DNA of 64,000 nt. It comes from Panaeolus papilionaceus. Lineage: Eukaryota; Basidiomycota; Agaricomycetes; Agaricales. The DNA lies in contig JADNRZ010000010.1 in the NCBI GenBank assembly GCA_015501605.1, positions 1,798,001 to 1,862,000 on the forward strand, read 5' to 3'. Positions 55,604 through 64,000 of this stretch are shown here, one piece after another. A program made the translations under genes and the position numbers. Position 1 is the stretch's first letter; each line of letters starts with the position of its first letter. The notes under the pieces were generated by a model that saw only the letters and a list, made by a program, of their open reading frames with translations, was not told where the DNA came from and made no database searches.

Positions 55604-58217
55604 ACGACATAGCGAGATGTTGAGGTCTCTCATCGATACGTCTGTATCCTGGTTTCCCTATCTAGATGGCGGTGGAGTGTGTTATACCCGGTGCCGCTCG
55701 CCGACGTCGTTGGACACTGGTGGGCATACTTATTGTTCCCAAACCTGTCAGTTACTTGATTCTGTACGACACTGTAATGTACATTTAATACGCATAATAA
55801 TATCTAACGTTAACATCCTCTGAATTTTATAAAGCACTAGTTTTTAAAGGTCTCGTCCTTGTGACGCACTTCTTGCGTCTTTCCGTTCGCTCGTCATCCA
55901 GAGGAGGTAGTAGCCTAGAGGCTACAGCTTGGGGGTGGAAAGAGGGCGATGGCCCGAAGACCACTGCCCCACTTCCCAGGTCAAGAGCCAATGGTCGGAT
56001 GAGGATGCGCCCCACCGTGACCGATGGCTCTCTACCCCTAAGCTACCACTCGAACCTGCACAGATGAGAGAGGGTACAATGGTTAACTTATATCTTATCA
56101 CACCAAACCAAAATACCCTCATATCTAAGGGTGTGATTTGGTTGAGACTTTTTCAAGCAGAGAGAAGAGATGAACTCAGATGGTATTAGCCGTGAATCTT
56201 CTTCCCAGGTTAGAAGGAGAGGGTGGGTGGGAAAAGAAATTAAAAGGATAAAGATATAGAGAGCCGAGCGAGAGACGCTGAACCGGCGAGAAAGCGAGGC
56301 GGTAAAGATAATACAGATACGGAGTGGAATGGATGGCGAGTGTTGCGGCTCGCTCACGTGACCAAGAAGAGCGATCTGTGCGAGCACAGATCTTCTCAAT
56401 GTAATTAAATACGTCGCGTGACGCGCGATCTCACCTCACTAACTCAATTGTAAAATTGCAAGACCTTGTCAATGTTTACAATTCGCCAACGCTTTCTGCA
56501 ATTTGATAATTTGAAATGACATCTGTTGACCTTTTACTCTTCTGCATACAGTTAATAACTCAACCCTGATGGAGGCTCGCTCGCCAATACAGAGCAAAAT
56601 ACGACTTGGGTAGGTCCCATCGCCTCAATGGGTAATACGTTTTGGTGGACTCGGAAGCGCGCGCTTCACAGGCGCGCAGAATAGATTTTTCCGAATGGGT
56701 AACATCCTGTACTTCCAACCACGAATAATTTAACTTTACTAACAATTGAAATGAAATACAACACATTCACACTGCTGCCTGTGTTGCCCATATCGAGACA
56801 CGCCGGCATTTCCTACTACTCGCCAGCGTCACTTCCCAACATTGCAGCTGTCAAGCCATCCTCTAAGTTTGAGTGTGTAGGTACATAATAACGATTTTGC
56901 TGATTTTCTTATTTTTGAATGCGTTACCTAATTTGTTAATGCTGGACTGCCAGTGTGGAAACTGGCGTCTATAGGTGCTCACAGGCACACTGTGATAATA
57001 GTATGTAATGGCTCTTCTATGATCTCCACGTCGCATGCATAACAGACACCACGGTACAACTTTGATCTTCCAGTGAATATCCATAGTAATATATGTACCA
57101 TTCTAGGTTTCGTCTTGCGCTCGTATAGTGCCCTGATCTAGATGTATTCTCGGTATGGTCACTTAAGTGCTCGTGTTGACAAAACTCTGGCAAATTGCCG
57201 CTCTCTCGGCCCAGGAGACATCTGGGCTGGCTGATTCGCGGATTATAAATCCTATCAATGACCGACCAGTGCCACACGCTAAAAGGTGCGACAACGCCTT
57301 TCAAAGCCAGCGCTTCAGAATACTAGCAGATCAGTGGATCACGGCTTGAGAGATGGGATTTCGATTCGTCGTGGCTTGGGGCTAACGTGCGTAACACCTG
57401 AAGTAGTGACATTAGAGATCCAACCCATCGACACAAACTCTCACTGTTGTGTGTTTTCTAGTCCACATGTAAGCGCATCAAATGGGCAATGCAGTAGCAG
57501 TCACGGTGGCGCCGATGCTTGATCCTGTTGGCTCTGTTGTCATCAAACTTCGGTTCGTGCATCAGAGTTGAGGTTCAAACTTGAAGCTTTGACACTTTAG
57601 CGTGACTCAGGATGCGCCAGCTAGGTGGCCATGCGAGCGTATATCGACGCTGGCACGTCCTTGTACATCCACGGAATGTTCTGCTCGTAGCGTAGTTCTA
57701 TGAGGAGAATGAGTTCGTTGCGTTGCATCAAGTAATCTCTATGTCTGAATCAGATTGATTGCGGACATACCGCACAAGGAGTACGGCAACGTCTAGTGAA
57801 TGTCAAGCGGACATCACATGCGGCAGGCTCACACCCATTGTGTTCATGTCAAACTGAGGAATATTGCATCCCGTCCTTTTTGGAATGGGATTCCGATCCG
57901 CTTGCGGAAGGTGAGGTTAATAAGTGGCCTGAAAGAACTTTTTCTACATGTTGCTGTCGTCAACGCATTGGAAGCTTTACCACTCAGAATTTATGTCAGA
58001 GCCACCAATAATACAATTTAATACACAGGAAAGCAATTAAAGTCACAAAAACGGAGGGACTCGATAACATGGATGGAAAACAAGAAAATGTTGGAACGAG
58101 TCGTGCTCAAATCTACTTCGAGAGTTTCAACTTGAGATGGGCATCACGAATGCGATGTTCCCAATACCTACGAAAATCGTCAGCAAGTACCAACGGGTCT
58201 GCCATAGGCTCGATAAC
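55604..58217. other. 2.6 kb gene-poor stretch with hairpins
   Basis: I see no gene. Two hairpins stand out: GATCTGTGCGAGCACAGATC at 56373-56392 (9-bp arms) and 56107-56119 against 56128-56142. The block 55827-56420 is more GC-rich and self-complementary than its surroundings and may be a degraded mobile element. The region 57085-58060 shows nothing I can support. Confidence 0.4.
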
Positions 58218-59426
58218 CTACTTTTTGCGAATAGCGTCATGTTCAGTGGCGAGTGACTTCCAGATCTGCAAAACAAATGCGATCAAAACACGTAAATATA
58301 CAGCATGAGACACAAACGTACTTCAACAGCCCGAGCGACATCACTCTCGCTACCCTTCTCTTCCAGGATATCGGCAAGAAATTCCATGGCCTCAACAGCA
58401 GGAAGATCAGCCCCTTCACTGGGTGGTGGATTTTCGAGATCAACGATATCTCTAGGTCCGTTTGGATTACGAGGACGGGTGTAGGGGAGGACGAAAGAAC
58501 TGAGAGAGGGAAAAGGAGTCTTCGTCTGCTTGAGAATACCACGAAGGTAGTTCCATGCCGACGGGTTATTTGGAGCTAACGAGATATTTTGCTTTACATA
58601 TCTGTAGATAGAGTGAGGGCACTTTCACGGGATAGGGGCACGAGGCGTACATCAATTCACGTTTAAATACCCTTTCTCGATCTTGCTCTCCGTCACGTAT
58701 GCCACATCCCCATACGACGAAGAATCGATGATGCCACGCCGAGTTATTTCGCACATCTTGATTTAGCATCGAATCGACGAAATCCAATTCGCCTTCCCAC
58801 AAATCGGCTAGATCGAATTCTTCCTCACCATCCTTGTTGATGCTCGCTCCCGGTGCCCCAAATTGCGCCAGCAACCACTGGCGGTAACTCCATGTGTGGT
58901 AGTTCTTCGTGTCGGTTTGAAGAACTTTCGATATGAATTCGAGTTCTGGCTTGGGTTTGCGAAGAGCGGTGAGAAGGAGACGTCTGTGATGCCAAACTTG
59001 ATAAGTCTTCAAGTGTTTAATCGCGATTTCGTCCATGAGCTTCAGCTCATCAGCGAAAGACCCTGATATCGCACACAATGTTTCGTATCTGTATTGCCTT
59101 TCAAAGCATGAGTGCCATGGGAAGCACATCAAAAGATGGCACTATCGTACCATGCTGAATAGTGAGCGGGGTTCTGTCGTATGATGGTCTCTGTTAGTTC
59201 GAGGACTCGGGCGCTTTTCTCGCCCGTCTTAACGATAGATCGAAAGTAGTCGGTCGCGTCCTTGTCTTTGAAGTTGTCAATTAGTCGTTCACCTAAGATA
59301 ATACAAAAACATACACTGCTCTGAGTAGAAGATAGGTGCGACTGGATTCGCCATCTCGTACTGTTCCACAGGTACGACATCGGCCCATTCTGATCTCTTA
59401 GCATAAAGAGGTTTGTTTTCCAACAT
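58218..59426 (-). CDS. RAM2: protein farnesyl/geranylgeranyltransferase type I alpha subunit
   Basis: 333 residues, five exons (59426-59315, 59265-59151, 59097-58651, 58601-58322, 58265-58218); all phases agree. It starts MLENKPLYAKRSEWADVVPV and carries PPTA-type repeats (AHYSAWQYRYETL, KTYQVWHHRRLLL, KNYHTWSYRQWLL, RNNSAWHHRFFVV, NNPSAWNYLRGIL), the helical hairpins of the alpha subunit. The subunit pairs with two different beta subunits to attach farnesyl or geranylgeranyl groups to CaaX proteins such as Ras, Rho and fungal lipopeptide pheromones. The length fits the family. The second exon begins within the conserved YKDATDYFR. Confidence 0.95.
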
Positions 59427-59658
59427 TTTTCAGCCCCCTGTGATTGTGTTTAATGGGATGTGAGATAGAGGTAATGGTGGTAACAGATCAAGAGCTTAGA
59501 GCTGTTTTGGTGTAACAATAGCAGTGTGATCTAAGCGATCCGTGTAGAAATGAGTTGTGCTATAGCTTTTGTCCCAAACAACGCTTCAACATTGAGAGTT
59601 CAAGCTCATGTATATTAGCTTCAACGTCGACCATAACCTCATAATTTAATACCTTACA

Positions 59659-61027
59659 ATGACAAAACACAGCAAGAATAATACCGCATCCTCGATATTT
59701 ACCTATGCGGAGCATCGCATGCTGGATTATGGCACAAAGAAGGTGTGTGGCGATTTATGCCTACACCTATGAATTTACTAAATGAACCAGCAACGTTTAG
59801 GGAATGAATCCATGCGTCGATTTGACGCCTGTGCATTATGTTTGAACCGAGCCCGAGAACCATTAGTCTGTCAGGAGGGCCATTTATTCTGCAAAGAATG
59901 TGTTTATACAGACCTATGTGAGTTTCATGAGTACAGATTCAATACGTCGGCCTACCATCTGACTCAACCCGGTTTCGGCAAGTAACTCAGAAGAAGGACA
60001 TAAAACGACAGAAGGATAGGCTAGCGTCTTTGAAAAAAGAAGCAGAAGAAGAAAGGGGTCGTGCCCGTCAGGCTGCTCGGGAGCGTGTGTTGGAGGAATT
60101 CGAGCGGGGTCAGTTGGGTCTTTCTGGTGGGGTGTCCAGTTTCAGCGGGAAAGCTAAAGCCACGGCAGAGAGTGATGAGCGTAAGTGAAGTTGCATGAAT
60201 ATTTCTGGGACGCAGACTAAACCTTTGCTAACAGCAAAAACTGGATCCAAACGTAAATTCGAGTTTTCAGCTGATACTGTGAAGGCGCTGGCAGCTGAGG
60301 CCGAGGAAGCTGCTATGAAACAAATTGAGAAAGAGCAGGCAGCTGCTTTGAAAGCTAAGCTGCCAGATTTCTGGCTACCATCGCTCACACCAACCTACAA
60401 AGCAAATCTCTCAGAGCCCAAGACCGTCGATGATTTAAAAGTTCAATCACATACGATGTGTCGAGGAGGAGTTGAATCTCATCCTATTGCGTATGTCATC
60501 TTCCACCTAGCTCTGATACTTCGCTAAACCATCTTTCAAATAGTCTAAAGGACCTGATACCCATAAACTTTACAATGTATACCGCGTCTTCACTGCCGAC
60601 TGCGAGTGCCAGCTCAACACCTTCAACTTCAACCGACGCGACATCTAAGCAAGCCGAGGGCGAACCCATTTGCCCTTCATGCAAGAAACGCCTCTCCAAT
60701 AATATTCTCCTTTTCTGTGCGTGAATTTGACTCTGATTTGCAACTATATTTCTCATCTGTCCCTTCAAACGTTACAGGCTCGAAAAAATGTGGCCATGTT
60801 ACATGCAAGACCTGTACTGATACGCTCGTCAAACCCGCTCTGCAATGTATCGTATGTGATAGCAAGCTGGAAAAAGAAGATATAATTGAGCTCAAACGCG
60901 AAGGTGAGTTATCAGTTTTCTTGGGTACTTCTGTTCTGAGAATTTGCTTTTCGTGTCTCCAGGAACTGGTTTTGCTGGAGGAGGACTGGCCGAAACGAAG
61001 AAATCCGGAATAGCTTTCCAAGGATGA
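59659..61027 (+). CDS. NOSIP: NOSIP homologue (RING/U-box-like E3 protein)
   Basis: 342 residues, seven exons (59659-59742, 59791-59917, 59983-60180, 60235-60490, 60544-60716, 60778-60903, 60963-61027). The N-terminal MTKHSKNNTASSIFTYAEHR and the split zinc finger CALCLNRAREPLVC..GHLFCKECVY match the NOSIP family. A coiled KKEAEEERGRARQAARERV segment follows, then a second RING (ICPSCKKRLSNNILLF, CGHVTCKTCTDTL, CIVCDSKL). Members act as ubiquitin ligases and associate with late spliceosomes. The C-terminus (GTGFAGGG..ETKKSGIAFQG) is the usual family tail. Confidence 0.93.
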
Positions 61028-62213
61028 TACTCAAGCTGCGTTATCATACATTCCATATGTACACTACTCAGCGAGTATACCTAGTTCAATTCCATGACAG
61101 GTTCTTTGCATTAGGTGCTTTGCTCTGGTTCCACGGTCCATTTTGCGAAATGTCGGTTTTACAGCACCTCACGTTCAGTCTCCTGCTATTGACGTTGAAC
61201 GAGGTCTTTGCATTCCTGAAAGCTACCTTAGTCCTGGTTCCATGCTCCTTTGCACTGTTCAAATACCGGAAACTATATGAAGGGTGAATTGGATTCCATT
61301 ATGGGTTAAATCAACAGTTTCTATGCGGTTCTCATGCCCTCGTGCACAGTCCTCATTCCTTGCTGCAGGGCTATTACATTCTCCGCTACATTGACGTACA
61401 AACCCCAGGAGGCATGTTGAGGTTTCTTGGTTGTAACTGATTCTGTCCCTCTGATTCAATGGTCGATCACCCCAAGTACTCGAGAAGACAACGCCCTGGA
61501 CTTAATGTTTCAAATTCAACACACCTCAAACATGCGAGTTAGAGCCGAACCATTTAGCGGGATAAGATCCATCATACACCCGCGGGCGCTGATAAGCATT
61601 TTGAAGCTGGTCAGTCCGCTCGCTTAGTCAAATTTGACACAGAGCTAATTTTAAATGTGTAGAACAACCGAGCGCGCTTCACGGCCAATAAGCAAAGAAA
61701 ATATGAAACAAACAGTGAACCTACGACGAACAATGCTGAAAATTTGCTTTTTATGTTTTACGATTCAGGTCCTGAACTGACATCCGATGTTCACGGCTAC
61801 TTGACCCATTCACAGGTTTGTCGCAAACCATACCTGTCAATATCGACCATGCGGTTCCTCAATTCAGAAATTCAGCTCACTTCCAAATGCTCTGAAGCCC
61901 GCTGGCGATTCAGAAACGCGAAGACATCGGCCTCCAGTTCTTTTGGGACTGGAGCGACGAACAGCCCATTGATCCACCCCAACAAATCGCGGAAGTGGCT
62001 GTGGCTGTGACACAAAATGTCGAAAGTGCTCTTACGTAGCGTCATCACAATTGTTGGCCGTATGTCACCGTTTTAGACTATCGGTGAGTAGTGTGGTGCT
62101 GAAACAATGTAGGTAAAGCCATGTCGTAAAAGGTATATAAACCCCAATATTTTGTCCTGTTCAAACTGCATACCCACCACATCCACCCCTCCACAATCAA
62201 CATCCTCTTTTCC
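61028..62213. promoter_or_regulatory. intergenic, ending in a TATA promoter
   Basis: 1.2 kb with no supported gene. TATATAA at 62134-62140, about 75 bp before the hemerythrin-domain ATG, is the probable core promoter. Confidence 0.5.
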
Positions 62214-63185
62214 ATGGCCTCCGACTCAACATCTGGACCTTACACTCTTATTCCTCTACCAGAGGGCACTATCACTCAGACCCTTGACGAGGACCTCAAG
62301 GGCCTGATGGCCATCGACATGAGCATGATTCACAATGTGTTCATTCGCAGTATGAATTCGATCTACGTCAACGCACCTAAAGTCGCACCGAAGGACGTTC
62401 CAGCTTTTGCTGGCTACTGCATCACCGCTCTCGACACGATCGAGAGCCACCACCACGGCGAGGAGACATACGTTTTCCCTGTCCTAGAGAAGAAGATTGA
62501 AGAGATCAAGCACAACGTGGACCAACACAAGGCGTTCCATGATGGTATGGACACGTTCAGGCAGTACATGCTTGATTTGAAATCGAAGAAGGAGTCGTAC
62601 GATGGTGTCAAAGTCCAGGAGCTCTGCAAAGCCTTCGCAGATCCCCTGGTACAGCACCTTCATGACGAGGTATTGGTTTCTCTGTCGTATAAATGACATT
62701 GACTGAAGATACTTGTATAGATCCCCACCATTTCTCCGGAAAAGCTAGCTCGTTTCGACGACGAGCCTGAAACCTTGAAAAAGATGTTCGACAGTAAGCA
62801 TTGTGTTCCAACATTTCATTTCGGGGAATTGACTTTGATTTTTCAGAGCTCGAGGAACACATCAAGAGTCAACCGGGCAAGCTTACGGTGTTCCCCTTCG
62901 TCATGACTCACCACGATTTTGAAAAGGCACCCAACTGGGTATGTAATACCAGCATTTCCGAAAGCCTCCCTATCTGATAGGAAGGTTCCGTTCTGTAGCC
63001 TCCCGTTCCTGCTCCTATCAAGTGGTTCGCAAGAAACGTTGCCCCTCATTGGAACTCAAGGTACGCAGCATACGCTGACGTGTTTGCACATAAGAGACTT
63101 ACCCTCCATTTACAGTTATTGGAAGTTCTCGCCCTACACACCAAAGGGTGCATCCCAGACTTACACCCCTGCAATCAAGGTTTAA
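62214..63185 (+). CDS. hemerythrin (HHE) domain protein
   Basis: 250 residues, five exons (62214-62669, 62721-62793, 62847-62938, 62999-63060, 63116-63185). A four-helix HHE cation-binding domain is seen: His in DMSMIHNVFIRS, ESHHHGEETYVFPVLE, VDQHKAFHDGMDTF and LVQHLHDEI, the pattern of di-iron ligands. Bacterial and fungal hemerythrin-like proteins bind O2, NO or iron, or sense them. No signal peptide, so cytosolic. The C-terminus (WNSSYWKFSPYTPKGASQTY) is aromatic and outside the core domain. Confidence 0.92.
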
Positions 63186-64000
63186 GCTTTAAAAACGTAT
63201 CCATGAGTATGACGACTTGCCGATCAGTGTGCCAGTAATTGTGTATACCCATACAGTATTTAATGTTTAATTCACTTGCCTGCTCATCCAATTCCGTCGA
63301 GTGCTCAATTAAGCATCGTTTTTTAAAAAAAATTGATTCTGTCTGCCTCCACCATGCTACACACCTGAAGATATCATCGTGCTGAAGGCCAGGACGAACG
63401 TCAACGATCCCATTTGGTTACACTACTTTCGGCTTATTCGATGTAAATCTACACGAGGAATTAACTTGCATGCCAAAATTATGTTGCCGTCAACACGCTA
63501 TGTTGTCGGGTTGCTTATGTTTCATTCAATCATTGATAGGGGTGGACCTTGATAGCATATGCCACACGATCGCTTCAGCATGACATCCGGTACTCACGGG
63601 CACCATAGGTTCGTTACACCAGCAACTACTGTATGCGACTCGTTAATTTAAGCCTTGAATTCGATATCAGCTTGCGGTTCGAGCGCTCAGCTTAAGAATT
63701 CTGTATGTATCTGACTCAGATATGTGCTTGCAATTTCCCCGCTTTCCCGATCTTTTTGACTGAAAACTTCGACGTCTGTGCTTTTCTGTACTTGGCGGCA
63801 TTTTAAGTTTGTTGATCGCGCCCGGGAAGCACTTTACGAGCTGATGGTGGCCTTTCAGTTGACAATGGCCCGGAAAAAACCATAGTATCTTCACTGAGCT
63901 CGATCATGGCAACTGGAGGTGTTGTTCATTTTCGGAAATGGGGACACCACCACGGACGGCCACAGACCTGATGCTGAAACGATATCGAGTCGGCTATATA
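63186..64000. other. intergenic to window end
   Basis: No gene supported. A minus-strand frame at 63667-63894 has no recognised features. Any gene here would continue outside the window. Confidence 0.4.

Noticed and set aside
56612..56720. tRNA-like stretch with a D-arm-like GCCTCAATGGGTAATA
   Set aside because: No T-loop consensus and no paired acceptor stem; it does not fold as a tRNA by eye.
62256..62456. Minus-strand frame in the hemerythrin first exon
   Set aside because: Shadow of the clear HHE coding exon.
1..64000. CRISPR arrays, operons or bacterial defence systems
   Set aside because: The spliced genes and retrotransposons show a fungal nuclear genome; no regularly spaced repeats of that kind are seen.

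Overview
The window reads as nuclear DNA of an agaricomycete (mushroom-forming) basidiomycete. The evidence is dense genes cut by many 49-63 nt GT-AG introns with CTRAY-like branch points, several lineage-type F-box/leucine-rich proteins, a con-6 gene, an intradiol dioxygenase, and Ty3/gypsy and Ty1/copia LTR retrotransposons. No complete bacterial or viral unit is present. Gene models were spliced by hand, and for most of them the exon lengths add up to an open reading frame.

Left end (1-9414): a Ty3/gypsy element on the minus strand (Gag, protease-RT, RNase H and part of the integrase; LTR 4617-5209) has inserted into the coding region of a Ty1/copia element (5210-9414; LTR 9025-9414). Both carry coding lesions. 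The gypsy primer-binding site is a 13-nt perfect complement of the predicted 5' end of its own RNA, as in Tf1-type self-priming. The copia primer site resembles the initiator-tRNA-Met anticodon-arm site used by Drosophila copia. Both promoters carry Gcn4/AP-1-type sites.

9543-16876: a broken F-box gene, an isoprenylcysteine methyltransferase-like gene, a three-exon F-box/LRR gene, a small membrane protein, and a puzzling inverted duplication (15150-15303 and 16057-16213). 16877-25960: a 10-exon intradiol dioxygenase, the nonsense-mediated-decay factor UPF3, the spliceosome factor SYF2, another F-box gene and an unresolved minus-strand coding region. 26431-36577: an FAD oxidoreductase, a beta-lactamase-family serine hydrolase, a short WH1+CRIB protein and a mitochondrial type II NADH dehydrogenase.

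37822-48570: a 151-residue orphan, a possible small acidic protein, a con-6 protein, a tandem pair of F-box-like paralogues and a long SAP-domain protein resembling NuSAP. 48907-64000: a divergent kinase-like protein, ORC3, a second isoprenylcysteine methyltransferase-like gene, a 2.6 kb gene-poor stretch, the farnesyl/geranylgeranyltransferase alpha subunit, a NOSIP homologue and a hemerythrin-domain protein.

Most genes are unrelated housekeeping or accessory functions. The one functional theme is protein prenylation: the prenyltransferase alpha subunit plus two methyltransferase-like paralogues. I found no gene cluster that amounts to a clearly new defence or metabolic system. The strongest unusual signals are in the retrotransposon control regions, the inverted duplication at 15-16 kb, and several small or divergent proteins.
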